Made by a program: the position numbers and the translations under genes. From the NCBI GenBank assembly GCA_964563925.1, contig CAZLZD010000047.1, positions 1-33,328 on the forward strand: a DNA stretch of 33,328 nucleotides, given 5' to 3'. Under the pieces are notes generated by a model. That model saw nothing but the letters and a program-made list of their open reading frames with translations, did not search any database and was not told where the DNA came from. This document shows positions 8,478-17,112 of the stretch, piece after piece. How positions within the stretch are numbered: the first letter of the stretch is position 1; each line of letters starts with the position of its first letter. Source of the stretch: JAUILA01 sp964563925 (lineage in GTDB: Bacteria > Bacteroidota > Bacteroidia > Cytophagales > Cyclobacteriaceae).

Positions 8478-9809
8478 TCAGATCAGTCCCCTTGCCTTCA
8501 GTTCGAGGTACTTATTGATCGTGTTAACGGTCAGGTTTTCGGGGGCGGTGAGGATGGTGTGGATGCCATGCTGTCTTAGCTCCCTGACGATCTGAAGCTT
8601 TTCAAAGGTCAGTTTTTCCGCAATAGCCTTGTCATAGATCGCCCTGGTTTTTTCCGGCGTCGCATCCAGCAGTTCCTTCATCTGTGTATTCTCAAAAAAG
8701 ATGACCACCAGGAGATGGGATTTGGCCATGCGCTTAAGGTAGGGTAACTGGCGCTGGAGTCCGGACAGGGTTTCAAAATTCGTAAAAAGCAGTAACAGGC
8801 TTCGCTGGTGGAGCTTTCGGGAAAGGGTGGCATACAAGCGGGAATAGTCGGCTTCACGAAAGGCGGTCTTTTCCTTGTACAGTGCTTCCATGATGTGGTA
8901 CATCTGCTTGTTGCGTTTGCTGGCGGGTAGAATACTGTTTACCTTATCCTGGAAGGTGAGCAGTCCCGCTTTGTCGTCTTTCCGGATGGCGATGTTGGAA
9001 ATCACCAGGCTGGCATTGATGGCATAATCCAGCAGTGTCATTCCCTCAAAAGGCATTTGCATGACCCTGCTTTTGTCGATCAGCGAATACACCTGTTGAG
9101 ACTTTTCATCCTGGTAATTATTCACCATCAGCTGGTTGGTCCGGGCCGTCGCCTTCCAGTTGATCGTACGGAAATCATCGCCGGGCACATACTCCTTGAT
9201 CTGTTCGAATTCCATGTTATGACCGATACGGCGAATTTTTTTGACACCTTGTTCGACCAGGTTGTTTGAGATGGCCATCAGCTCATATTTGCGCATCTGG
9301 ATGTAGGAAGGATAAACCGGCACCATCCGCTCTGCATTGCCGCGGAAACGGCGGCGAACCAGGTTAAGCAGTGAGTGGGCAAACACATTAATTTGCCCGA
9401 AGGAATATTCTCCCCGTTTGACCGGGCGCAGCTGATAGGAAAGGACCCGGTTTTCCCCGGCGGGTATATCCACGCGGAATTCGATGTCCCGGCGCTGAAA
9501 CTGGTGCGGAATCTCATCCATAATACGTACCTGTATTCCGATCCGGTACGTATTCTCCAGGTAAAGCCTGATCTCATTATCATCCCCGTTAGACAGTTTT
9601 TCCGGGGTGAACCGCCGCGCAAGGATACCTTTTTTCGTACCGAAAAGCAGGACAATGTCGGCTACCAGGAATGCACAGAGGACGATGAAAAGAAATTTAG
9701 CCAGCGCGAGGACGGGTGGGAAAAAATAGCCGAAAACGAACAGGACGATGACCAGTATCAGAAACCGGAAAAATTGGCTGGTGAGATATAGTGCCCGGAT
9801 GAATTTCAT
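8478..9809 (-). CDS. DUF58 domain protein, membrane-anchored
   Basis: A 443-residue protein with two N-terminal membrane segments (about 13-30 and 35-56), then a soluble part that carries the DUF58 signature YVPGDDFRTINWKATAR at 207-223. After it comes a von Willebrand A-like core starting YSLIDKSR at 241; the Asp and first Ser of a MIDAS are present but the second Ser is Arg, so metal binding is uncertain. DUF58 proteins are regularly encoded beside MoxR ATPases, and the pair is thought to act together on a client protein. The ATG overlaps the moxR stop by one base (TAATG), indicating coupling. It is the last gene of the seven-gene run. Biochemical role is unknown. Confidence 0.9.
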   Translation of the reverse strand: MKFIRALYLTSQFFRFLILVIVLFVFGYFFPPVLALAKFLFIVLCAFLVADIVLLFGTKKGILARRFTPEKLSNGDDNEIRLYLENTYRIGIQVRIMDEIPHQFQRRDIEFRVDIPAGENRVLSYQLRPVKRGEYSFGQINVFAHSLLNLVRRRFRGNAERMVPVYPSYIQMRKYELMAISNNLVEQGVKKIRRIGHNMEFEQIKEYVPGDDFRTINWKATARTNQLMVNNYQDEKSQQVYSLIDKSRVMQMPFEGMTLLDYAINASLVISNIAIRKDDKAGLLTFQDKVNSILPASKRNKQMYHIMEALYKEKTAFREADYSRLYATLSRKLHQRSLLLLFTNFETLSGLQRQLPYLKRMAKSHLLVVIFFENTQMKELLDATPEKTRAIYDKAIAEKLTFEKLQIVRELRQHGIHTILTAPENLTVNTINKYLELKARGLI

Positions 9810-10798
9810 TATCTGGGAACTTCTACCCGGTCAATGGCGAGTTTGATTACTTCATCGGGACTGAATCCTTCCATTTCCTTTTCGGGGGACAGGATTATCC
9901 GGTGTCTCATAACCGGAATGGCCATGGCTTTCACGTCTTCGGGGGTCACAAAATCGCGGCCCTGGATGGCGGCAAAGGCTTTTGAGGTCCGGAGAATGGC
10001 CAGTGAGGCCCTCGGCGATGCCCCAAGGTATATGTCAGGCATATTCCGGGTTTCATTCACAATGGCTGCGATATATTCCAGCAACTCCTTCTCGACGTGA
10101 ATCTGATGGATGAGGTCACGGTATTTCTTAAGGTCTTCCGGAGTCAGAACCGGCTCGACTTCCTCAAGCGGCAGGGATTCCTTGCGGTCCTGGTGTCCCT
10201 GGAGAATGATAACCTCTTCTTCTTTGGAAGGGTAATTCACCGAGATTTTAAACAGGAAACGGTCAAGCTGGGCTTCAGGCAGGCGATAGGTACCTTCCTG
10301 TTCAATGGGGTTCTGGGTGGCCATCACGAAATACGGATATTCCATTGCATAGGTATGTCCGTCAATAGTAATCTGACGTTCCTCCATAACCTCAAACAGG
10401 GCTGCCTGGGTTTTGGCCGGTGCCCGGTTGATCTCATCGATGAGGACAAGCTGTGAGAATATAGGGCCCTTTTTAAAATCAAACGAGCCGCTTTTCTGAT
10501 TGAATACCGAGGTACCCAGGACATCCGAAGGCATGAGGTCCGGGGTAAACTGGATCCTGGAAAACTGTGAATGAATAATCCTGGCCAGCAACTTGGCACT
10601 GAGCGTTTTGGCCACACCGGGTACTCCTTCAATCAGGATGTGTCCGTCAGAGAGAATGGCGGTAATGAAGAGGTCGACCATTTGTTTCTGGCCCACGATC
10701 ACCCGGCCGATCTGCTCGCGGATACTATCTACGCTTTCTTTAAGGGGGGTGAGGTCCACCCGGTTTTTAAATTCCTCTTGGTTTTCTGTCTGCTCCAT
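9809..10798 (-). CDS. MoxR-family AAA+ ATPase
   Basis: A 329-residue cytoplasmic AAA+ ATPase of the MoxR group, chaperone-like proteins that help metal insertion or assembly of partner proteins. Walker A is GVPGVAKT at 58-65, Walker B is LVLIDEINRAP with the acidic pair at 121-122, and sensor 1 lies in FVMATQNPIEQEGTYRLPEAQ, a sequence typical of the family. The C-terminal lid contains GASPRASLAILRTSKAFA. It stands between the DUF4350 gene (2-base gap) and the DUF58 gene (1-base overlap), the usual neighbours of this group in Bacteroidota. The client is not known; the adjacent DUF58 protein is the best candidate partner. Confidence 0.95.
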   Translation of the reverse strand: MEQTENQEEFKNRVDLTPLKESVDSIREQIGRVIVGQKQMVDLFITAILSDGHILIEGVPGVAKTLSAKLLARIIHSQFSRIQFTPDLMPSDVLGTSVFNQKSGSFDFKKGPIFSQLVLIDEINRAPAKTQAALFEVMEERQITIDGHTYAMEYPYFVMATQNPIEQEGTYRLPEAQLDRFLFKISVNYPSKEEEVIILQGHQDRKESLPLEEVEPVLTPEDLKKYRDLIHQIHVEKELLEYIAAIVNETRNMPDIYLGASPRASLAILRTSKAFAAIQGRDFVTPEDVKAMAIPVMRHRIILSPEKEMEGFSPDEVIKLAIDRVEVPR

Positions 10799-10800
10799 AG

Positions 10801-11979
10801 TTATATACTAAAATTTTCAATACGGGTATTTAGTTGCTGTAAATCGGTTTCGGTCACGGTTGATTTTCTCCTGATCTCAAACATGCTGACGAAGAGGGCT
10901 TCGACTTCCTCTTCAGGGTGACCGGATTTTGCGGCCACTGTTTTATACAAATTCCTGCCCTGGAGATGTTCGGGAAGGAAATAGGTACGACGAAGGGTCT
11001 CAAGAAAATAGCTGATCCGCTTCTCAGCGATACTCTTATGATCTTTTTGCTGGAAGTATAAATTGCTCACGGTGTGCACAAAATCCAGTGTGGAGTTGCG
11101 CAACGGCGTAATCACCGGGATAATCCGCTGTTTCCGTTTCGCTTCAAAGATCATAAAGAGGATGAGTCCGGCCAGTATCAGGTAATAAGCCCACGTCAGT
11201 GCTTCTTCGGAAAGTACATACCGGAGCGGAGTTTGTGACTGCATGCGGCCGACCTGGTAATATTCGGTCCAGTGCAGTTGTTCCGCAGGCAAAAACGAGA
11301 GGAGCTTGCCGGCCAGTTCGTAATTATTTTCCTGCAGCAGGAACAGATTACTGAATATAAGGGGGGTGGAATTCAGGTAAATGTTTCCCTGTCCGAAAGG
11401 TGCCCGGATAAAGACGGGATTCTCCGCATCATTCATCGCCAGGACCTGTATGTTGACCGAGTCCGGGACATCAAACTGTGAGTAGACATTGTCTGAGGGA
11501 AACTCATAGTGTGAACCGTCGGCAAACATCCCGCTCATGGCCAGCCGTACGCTGTCAAAATCAGATTCATTCTCATGAAAGAACGGGGCATCGATCTGGT
11601 AATCCGACATCTCGATTCCCAGTGTGTCCATCAGGTCGGAATGCATGTAATCGGCACTGATGAATATATTTTTACCTTCAGATGCCTCGTTAAGCAGCGT
11701 TTCAATGTCTTCCTCGCCGGGGTAAAAATTTTGACAGAGAATGAACAGGTTCTGGTAGGTTGAATCTTCCAGTTCATACAGGGTCAGGGCCGACTTCTCA
11801 ACCGATTCAAACAGGTCGGGCAGCGACTCCGAAAGGACATAGGTGCCAAAGGGGTTCGTATCATTTGAGTAAAGGGTAACCCTCCAGTCAAAGGGCTTTT
11901 TCCCGAAAAACTGGTAAAGGACGAAAGTCAGCAGCATGGCGGCCAGGATAAGGATATATTTCAGCTCTCCTTTTTTCAT
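10801..11979 (-). CDS. DUF4350 domain membrane protein
   Basis: A 392-residue protein with an N-terminal membrane segment (about residues 8-25), an extracytoplasmic-type domain of roughly 230 residues, a second membrane segment near 260-280 (ALTWAYYLILAGLILFMIF) and a cytoplasmic tail of about 110 residues. The opening SNDTNPFGTYVLSESL after the first membrane segment is characteristic of DUF4350, a fold resembling glutamine-amidotransferase-like domains but without a known activity. Its ATG overlaps the DUF4129 stop by four bases (ATGA), so it is translated from the same message. Probably an inner-membrane component of the MoxR/DUF58 system. Confidence 0.82.
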   Translation of the reverse strand: MKKGELKYILILAAMLLTFVLYQFFGKKPFDWRVTLYSNDTNPFGTYVLSESLPDLFESVEKSALTLYELEDSTYQNLFILCQNFYPGEEDIETLLNEASEGKNIFISADYMHSDLMDTLGIEMSDYQIDAPFFHENESDFDSVRLAMSGMFADGSHYEFPSDNVYSQFDVPDSVNIQVLAMNDAENPVFIRAPFGQGNIYLNSTPLIFSNLFLLQENNYELAGKLLSFLPAEQLHWTEYYQVGRMQSQTPLRYVLSEEALTWAYYLILAGLILFMIFEAKRKQRIIPVITPLRNSTLDFVHTVSNLYFQQKDHKSIAEKRISYFLETLRRTYFLPEHLQGRNLYKTVAAKSGHPEEEVEALFVSMFEIRRKSTVTETDLQQLNTRIENFSI

Positions 11980-12707
11980 TGGCTGCGCTTCATATCGTGG
12001 AACAAAGCGCCGACACGCTCGTAGTGGGATTCGGTCACATTGAACTCCCCGTACCAGGCATAATCAAAGTAGTAGCTTATCCGGTCAAAACGTTCCCTGA
12101 CCGGGGGGGTGCCGATCTCGAAGCTGTATTCGTGATTGGTCTTGTAGGGTTCCCACTGGATGTATTCCCGGTCACTGAGCAATTTCAGCGTCTGGAGGTA
12201 GCGCAACCTGATAGCCAGCCTCCAGTTGCGGTTGGAAGCAGCTTCCTGGATTAAGGACTCAAAGTCCAGTTCGTGAATATTCTCAGCAAGGACTTCGGAA
12301 CGTATGTCGTTACCCTCTCCACCGGTTGCAATCTTCCCGCTTCGTATCATTACGATCCGGTAGATCGCGAAACCGACAACTGCCAGTGCCATCGCGTAGA
12401 TCAGTATCCGGAAGAAATCGTCCAGGTATCCGCCGCGCTGGCCTCCGAACAAATAATTGAGGATCCGTTTTACATAATCCCAGAACCGGTCCCAAAGTGA
12501 TTCTCCGGGTGCCGCTTCGTCGAGATACTGGAAATCATCATCGTCCCTGAATTCTTCCAGGCGTGACGGGTCGGGATACCGGTATTCCGGAACCACTTCC
12601 GCCGGGGTGGCAGGTGCAGACAGGCTGTCCTGCCGGGCAGACAGCGGTGCTGCCCATCCGGTTATGAGTACAAGGGTTAAAACAATATGTTTAATAATGT
12701 TCTTCAT
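11976..12707 (-). CDS. DUF4129 domain protein with signal sequence
   Basis: A 243-residue protein: signal peptide 1-24 (ending APLSARQ), an acidic Pro-rich stretch to about residue 70, a membrane segment at about 101-120 and a C-terminal DUF4129 domain. The domain signature is visible as ISYYFDYAWYGEFNVTE at 210-226, preceded by LRYLQTLKLLSDRE. In other genomes DUF4129 is fused to or encoded beside transglutaminase-like and MoxR/DUF58 proteins. The gene overlaps the upstream membrane-protein gene by 17 bases and the downstream DUF4350 gene by four. Function is unknown; the context places it in the same membrane complex or pathway. Confidence 0.85.
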   Translation of the reverse strand: MKNIIKHIVLTLVLITGWAAPLSARQDSLSAPATPAEVVPEYRYPDPSRLEEFRDDDDFQYLDEAAPGESLWDRFWDYVKRILNYLFGGQRGGYLDDFFRILIYAMALAVVGFAIYRIVMIRSGKIATGGEGNDIRSEVLAENIHELDFESLIQEAASNRNWRLAIRLRYLQTLKLLSDREYIQWEPYKTNHEYSFEIGTPPVRERFDRISYYFDYAWYGEFNVTESHYERVGALFHDMKRSQ

Positions 12708-13662
12708 TATCCTGGTCTGTTTCGACTGCCCCGAAGGATTCGAGCCGGTCCATCAGACCCCGTGCTTCTTTTTTCTCGGCAAGATTGAAATACTGGAATG
12801 CAACACCGAGCAGCGGAATCGCATAGAGCAGGTAATTGGCGAGCAGGTAGACAGCCAGGGATATGTAATTGATCACCATGAACATGGTACCCGGCTCTTC
12901 GAGCACTGACGCGGAAGTGTTATGAAGGGTGTACACAATGATGTTTGCATACATGGGAATGACAAAGGCGGTCGATATCGTGCTCTGAATCAGCGAGGTG
13001 ACAAATATGATCCCCACCGTGCTCCAGAGGTTGTCCTTGATCAGGAAGGAGGCCCGCTGGAAGGCATTCGACATACCTTTGCCTTCATAAACCTGCACGA
13101 ATATGACCATCATAAAGTAGGCCGTGGCAAACAGTGCGAGGATCATGAAGCCAAAAAAGGTGAACACCGAGAAAACAGGATGGATCATGGTTATCAGGCC
13201 CATGAACATGAGGAGAATGAAATAAGCAACGAATATGATGACCCCAAACACCAGCAGGGTCAGGAGAAGAGGCCACATATTCCGTTTCACACGGTTCCAG
13301 ACATCAATTACCTCGATCTGATTGGATTTGCGCCGATCATAGAGCACCATGTATTCATACACGGTGGAGACCAGCACCACACTCCCGATAAATACTGCAG
13401 CAACACCACCCAGCAGGGAAAGGATGGAAATGACACTAAACGGGTTTTGTTCAACCATTGCCCCTTGTGTCATCCGGACAGATTGCATGATCGTCTGGTT
13501 GAGGAACTGGGTGAGCAATACACTCCCTACCAGGATAAACGGCCCCGCGATGAACAGCATGGATTTGCCAAAAGGCTTGCTGTTATACCGAATAAACTCG
13601 ATTACCGCATTCAGTTTTCGGCCGAAGGGGCGTGTCGCATGGAGATCGAAGTAACTACTCAT
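12691..13662 (-). CDS. Polytopic membrane protein of the SpoIIM/DUF4129 cluster
   Basis: A 323-residue integral membrane protein. Hydrophobic stretches suggest about six segments: near 34-52, 80-102, 135-155, 160-190, 215-245 and 265-290. No catalytic motif can be seen. The N-terminus (SSYFDLHATRPFGRKLNAVI) and C-terminus (EKKEARGLMDRLESFG) are polar and probably cytoplasmic. I do not recognise a named family with confidence; similar proteins commonly lie between SpoIIM-like and DUF4129 genes in Bacteroidota. It overlaps the SpoIIM-like gene by 8 bases and the DUF4129 gene by 17, so it is coupled to both. Confidence 0.8.
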   Translation of the reverse strand: MSSYFDLHATRPFGRKLNAVIEFIRYNSKPFGKSMLFIAGPFILVGSVLLTQFLNQTIMQSVRMTQGAMVEQNPFSVISILSLLGGVAAVFIGSVVLVSTVYEYMVLYDRRKSNQIEVIDVWNRVKRNMWPLLLTLLVFGVIIFVAYFILLMFMGLITMIHPVFSVFTFFGFMILALFATAYFMMVIFVQVYEGKGMSNAFQRASFLIKDNLWSTVGIIFVTSLIQSTISTAFVIPMYANIIVYTLHNTSASVLEEPGTMFMVINYISLAVYLLANYLLYAIPLLGVAFQYFNLAEKKEARGLMDRLESFGAVETDQDNEEHY

Positions 13663-14608
13663 TTCTGTGCAGGATTATAGGATAAATAACAAAATAATAG
13701 AGTATGAAACCGGCCGATATCAAAATCACAGAAGCTTTAATGCTCCAGTGCATCATGGTATAGCGGGTGAAAAAAGATTCGATAAAGCCGGCAATAATAA
13801 AAACGGGGATCAGTCCGATAATGATTTTAAGCCCTTTTTTGGCACCTCGTTTAAATGACTCGAGGCGGCTGTAGGTACCGGGAAAAAGCAGGCTGTTCCC
13901 CATGACAAAGCCGGCGCCACCGGCAATCACAATGGCTGAGAGTTCGAGGGTGCCATGCAGCATGACGATCAGAAGGGAGCTGTAAAGGAGTCCCTTCTGG
14001 GCCAGGAAGGCAAAGAAGGTGCCCACCATGACCCCGTTCCGGAACAATGTAAATCCTGTGCCTACCGAGGCCATGATACCCATGACGAATACCACAAAGG
14101 AAACCTGTATATTATTAAATGTGATGGCAAAGAACATGTCGGTTTCGGAATCGCGTCCGTATACGGCCAGGGGGTTTCCGTCCTCAATATTCTCCAGGGT
14201 CATATTCACATACCCGTCCCCGAGAATAAGGCGGGCAAATTCTGCGTCATTGGCCACAGATACCCATCCGATGGCTATTGAAACCAGGAAAATGATGAGG
14301 GCGTAGGCCATGGGCTTTTGCACCTCGTACATGAGGTGAGGCACTTCATATTTCCAGAATTTCCAGAACCGTGACCGGTCCTCCCGTTTGTTCCGGTAAA
14401 TTTCGGTATGCACCCGGGAAGCAAGGCTGTTGAGGTACGCCGTGGTCTCACTTTTTGGGAACTGGGTCCGGGAGAACGAAAGGTCATCGGTGATCTGGAT
14501 ATACAACTCCGCAAGAAGGTCTGGTTTCGGGGCAGCCCCTTTTTCAAGTAACTGCTCAAACTCCTGCCACTTCTTTGCCTGCTGCCTCACAAATGCCGCT
14601 TCCCTCAT
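13655..14608 (-). CDS. SpoIIM-like (stage II sporulation protein M family) membrane protein
   Basis: A 317-residue membrane protein. A soluble N-terminal part of about 95 residues (helical, starting MREAAFVRQQAKKWQEFEQLL) is followed by about five membrane segments near 101-119, 165-186, 193-215, 219-240 and 262-280, plus one at the C-terminus. The family signature is LHGTLELSAIVIAGGAG at 217-233. In Bacillus the SpoIIM protein works with SpoIID and SpoIIP in peptidoglycan remodelling, but this organism group does not sporulate and the wider family is of unknown function. The gene lies 6 bases after the M19 dipeptidase gene and diverges, through that gene, from the RDD protein gene. Confidence 0.88.
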   Translation of the reverse strand: MREAAFVRQQAKKWQEFEQLLEKGAAPKPDLLAELYIQITDDLSFSRTQFPKSETTAYLNSLASRVHTEIYRNKREDRSRFWKFWKYEVPHLMYEVQKPMAYALIIFLVSIAIGWVSVANDAEFARLILGDGYVNMTLENIEDGNPLAVYGRDSETDMFFAITFNNIQVSFVVFVMGIMASVGTGFTLFRNGVMVGTFFAFLAQKGLLYSSLLIVMLHGTLELSAIVIAGGAGFVMGNSLLFPGTYSRLESFKRGAKKGLKIIIGLIPVFIIAGFIESFFTRYTMMHWSIKASVILISAGFILYYFVIYPIILHRNE

Positions 14609-14614
14609 AAACCC

Positions 14615-15847
14615 TTACTGATTTTGCGCGTAGGACTCCACTTCAGACCAAACCCTGAAAACATTTTTGTAGCAAATTTTTTCTATATCCTCATAGGTGT
14701 ACCCGCGCCGGAGCAATTCGGCGATCAGGTTCGGGAACATGGATACATCCTTCAGGCCTTCCGGCAGCGAATCACCCACCCCGTCAAAATCGGAACCAAA
14801 CCCCACGTGATCAATACCTGCCAGGGATACGACGTGGTCGATATGGTCGGCTACTTTGTCGATATCCGTCCAGAATCCTTCCTCTTCCATATATTTTTGG
14901 GCCCAGGCTGCGGTTGCGGAATCTGACATGTCCGTATTATTCTCCTCCAGATACGCATTCATTTGTTGCCTCACCTCCTGGGAATGTTCATCGAGAAATG
15001 TGGAACCAAAATTAATCTGGATCACCCCGCCGTTCTCCCCGAGGCGTTTTATCATGTCGTCCGACATATTCCGTTCAAAGCCCGGCGTAAAATGGCGGCA
15101 CGACGAATGGGATGCAATAACCGGAACCTGGGTCAGCTCCATGACCTGGTAGAAAGTGCTGTCAGATATATGGGACACATCGACCATGATGCCGGTCTGG
15201 TTCATTGCCTGAACCACTTCGCGGCCAAACGGACTCAATCCGTTCCAGGTACGGGTTGTGTCGTAGGAGCTGTCACAAATCTGATTGTCCTTGGAATGGG
15301 TCAGGGTGATGTACCGGATGCCCCGGCCATGAAAATAGGCCACATTGGCAAGGTCATCTTCCACCGGCGCGCCATTCTCCATGCCCATGGGAAGGGAGAT
15401 CTTGCCCGCGGCAAAGTTTTTTCTGACTTCTTCGGGCGAACCGGCCAGGGCAAATTTATCGGGATGGACCCGGGCAATGCCTTCCACCATATCGATCAGC
15501 GAGTCGGCCAGCGCTTTGGCCCTTCCATCCTGGTACTCTGCCGGGATGTATATCGACATGAAAGGAGCGTCGAGTCCGCCCTTCCTGGCCCGTTCAAAAT
15601 CAAAATCCCCGTCGTTGGAAAGGATAATATCGACGTCACGTTCAGCGATGAAGTCCTTATTTTTCAGCTGATAGGGAAGATCCACATGGCCGTCAGTGAT
15701 GATATAGGCATGGGCCAGGCTATCGGCCACCGGGAGGAAGTCGGCACGCTCTTTTTCCTGGCCGGCCGTAGCGGAATCCGGTTCATCCGTTGCGGCAGGC
15801 TGACAGGAAAAAGCAAGTAACAAAAAAAGGACAGCGTATTTATTCAT
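14615..15847 (-). CDS. Membrane dipeptidase (M19, renal dipeptidase type), lipoprotein
   Basis: A 410-residue zinc dipeptidase. The N-terminus MNKYAVLFLLLAFSC is a lipoprotein signal with Cys15 as the lipidated residue, so the enzyme should be anchored on the outer face of a membrane. The binuclear zinc site known from human DPEP1 can be followed: His54 and Asp56 in TDGHVDLPY, Glu157 in GMENGAP, His226 in VDVSHIS, His247 in IASHSS, and Asp in GFGSDFDG near 345; the substrate-binding RN pair is at 259-260. M19 enzymes cleave dipeptides, including those with D-residues at the C-terminal side. It is the first gene of the seven-gene minus-strand run, 6 bases ahead of the SpoIIM-like gene. A peptidoglycan-peptide substrate is possible but inferred from context only. 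Confidence 0.93.
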   Translation of the reverse strand: MNKYAVLFLLLAFSCQPAATDEPDSATAGQEKERADFLPVADSLAHAYIITDGHVDLPYQLKNKDFIAERDVDIILSNDGDFDFERARKGGLDAPFMSIYIPAEYQDGRAKALADSLIDMVEGIARVHPDKFALAGSPEEVRKNFAAGKISLPMGMENGAPVEDDLANVAYFHGRGIRYITLTHSKDNQICDSSYDTTRTWNGLSPFGREVVQAMNQTGIMVDVSHISDSTFYQVMELTQVPVIASHSSCRHFTPGFERNMSDDMIKRLGENGGVIQINFGSTFLDEHSQEVRQQMNAYLEENNTDMSDSATAAWAQKYMEEEGFWTDIDKVADHIDHVVSLAGIDHVGFGSDFDGVGDSLPEGLKDVSMFPNLIAELLRRGYTYEDIEKICYKNVFRVWSEVESYAQNQ

Positions 15848-15890
15848 GAATAACGGGGATGGTAAGAAAAAATATGTTCGCTATAATAGC
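15840..15890. promoter_or_regulatory. Palindromes in the divergent promoter region of the dipeptidase and RDD genes
   Basis: Two small palindromes are seen: TTATTCATGAATAA (15840-15853, perfect 14 bases, covering the dipeptidase ATG) and GCTATAATAGC (15880-15890). The 180-base region 15848-16027 must hold promoters for both directions. A TATCTTTA box at 15931-15938 on the plus strand is a possible -7 element for the RDD gene. The assignments are weak. Confidence 0.3.
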
Positions 15891-16027
15891 AGTGACATGG
15901 GTTACATTCAACATTTTTTCAAAATAAAATTATCTTTAACCTCTTGAAAACATTTTTCAACCACCGGTGATAATCCCAGATGGATGCGTCACGCACGGTG
16001 AAGGAAACCGGACAAGCGGAAATTTTT

Positions 16028-16735
16028 ATGCAAACAGTTGACATCAGCACTACCCAGAACGTGGGGATACAATTTGAACTTGCCGGGATCGGCGACCGGA
16101 TCCTGGCGGCAATCATTGACGGGGTCATTCTCATTGGATACATGATCGGGGCGGCCTACCTGGCCAACCGGTTGGATGCCGACAGCATCTGGGTGGTGAT
16201 CAGCATCGGGCTGGTGCCTTTCTTCTATCACCTGGTCTGTGAAGTTTTCTTCGACGGCCAGAGTATCGGGAAAAAACAAATGAAGATCAGGGTGGTGAAG
16301 CTGGACGGCAGCCCGCCTACCCTGGGTTCCTACGTGTTGCGGTGGATATTGCGGATTATAGAAGTAAATTTTCTGATGGGTGCCCCGGCGGTCCTTTCCA
16401 TTGCCCTGACTAAGGAAGGACAGCGCATTGGTGACCTGGCAGCGGGTACCACGGTGGTGAAGACCTCTGCCGGGCTGCAGGCTACTTCCCATTCGATTGT
16501 ACGCCAGATGGAGGAGGAATACGAGCCGGTATTTCCCCAGGTTGTCAGCCTCAATGCCAATGACATTCAATTAATCGAACAAGCGCTGGGGGCTTATCGG
16601 GAGAATGCGGTGAGTAAGCCTGTCGTTGCCGTGACCGAAAAGGTAAAGGACCACCTGAAAATTGATTCGGACCTGCCCCCGGTCAAATTGTTGTATACCC
16701 TGCTTAAGGATTACAATTACCTCACTTCACGCTGA
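16028..16735 (+). CDS. RDD family membrane protein
   Basis: A 235-residue protein. The ATG at 16028 is chosen over the one at 15980 because the family usually begins like MQTVDISTTQNVGIQFELAG. An RDD domain follows: the conserved Arg and Asp are in GDRILAAIIDGVIL (22-35) and the last Asp in RIGDLAAGTTVV near 138. Three membrane segments are visible, about 25-44, 50-70 and 105-125, and a soluble C-terminal tail of about 85 residues. RDD proteins have been linked to ion or small-molecule transport, but this is not general. The gene diverges from the M19-SpoIIM-MoxR run, a common pairing in Bacteroidota, and its stop overlaps the next start by one base. Confidence 0.9.
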   Translation: MQTVDISTTQNVGIQFELAGIGDRILAAIIDGVILIGYMIGAAYLANRLDADSIWVVISIGLVPFFYHLVCEVFFDGQSIGKKQMKIRVVKLDGSPPTLGSYVLRWILRIIEVNFLMGAPAVLSIALTKEGQRIGDLAAGTTVVKTSAGLQATSHSIVRQMEEEYEPVFPQVVSLNANDIQLIEQALGAYRENAVSKPVVAVTEKVKDHLKIDSDLPPVKLLYTLLKDYNYLTSR

Positions 16736-16980
16736 TGAGTGACCTTCCTGTGTTTACCCGCAGTCAGCTTGCCCTGCGCAACGGGCAGGACCGTCCTGAA
16801 GTCTGGGTGGCTTTCCGTGGCGACATATACGATGTGACCAAAAGCCGGATGTGGCGGGATGGCAGGCATTACGAACACTGGGCCGGGCAGGATCTGACAG
16901 GAGAATTTGCCGACGCGCCCCATACCGAATACGTGTTTGATAAGTTCAAGCGGGTGGGGAGGTTGGATGGGAAAGACTGA
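16735..16980 (+). CDS. Small cytochrome b5-like heme/steroid-binding domain protein
   Basis: An 81-residue single-domain protein. The pattern VFTRSQLALRNGQDRPEVWV, FRGDIYDVTKSRMW and HYEHWAGQDLTGEF matches the bacterial cytochrome b5-like group. The eukaryotic HPGG heme motif is absent; candidate axial histidines are His45, His48 and His63, so heme binding is plausible but not certain. No signal peptide or membrane segment. Start and stop overlap with the RDD gene (TGATG) shows coupling. The last eight codons lie within the 55-base segment that is repeated on the other side of the N run, but the stop at 16978-16980 is before the gap, so the gene is complete. Confidence 0.85.
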   Translation: MSDLPVFTRSQLALRNGQDRPEVWVAFRGDIYDVTKSRMWRDGRHYEHWAGQDLTGEFADAPHTEYVFDKFKRVGRLDGKD

Positions 16981-17012
16981 GACTAAGACTAGGACTAGGA
17001 CTAGGACTAGGA
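16958..17012. repeat. 55-base segment, left copy, ending in a hexanucleotide array
   Basis: This segment is identical at all 55 positions to 17113-17167 across the gap. From 16975 it consists of 6-base units: GACTGA, GACTAA, then four GACTAG and a partial GA. It starts inside the 3' end of the cytochrome b5-like gene. The exact 55-base match at both contig ends is what a de Bruijn assembly leaves when two contigs share a k-mer overlap. Confidence 0.9.
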
Positions 17013-17112
17013 NNNNNNNNNNNNNNNNNNNNNNNNNNNNNNNNNNNNNNNNNNNNNNNNNNNNNNNNNNNNNNNNNNNNNNNNNNNNNNNNNNNNNNNN
17101 NNNNNNNNNNNN
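17013..17112. other. Assembly gap of exactly 100 N
   Basis: One hundred N in a row, the conventional length for a gap of unknown size. Because the flanks are identical 55-mers, the true distance may be negative; merging them would shorten the window by 155 bases. Confidence 0.99.

Noticed and set aside
8255..8518. 87-codon plus-strand frame in the gap between carB and the DUF58 gene
   Set aside because: It crosses the 11-base inverted repeat and the end of the DUF58 gene, and has no signal, motif or start context. Treated as non-coding.
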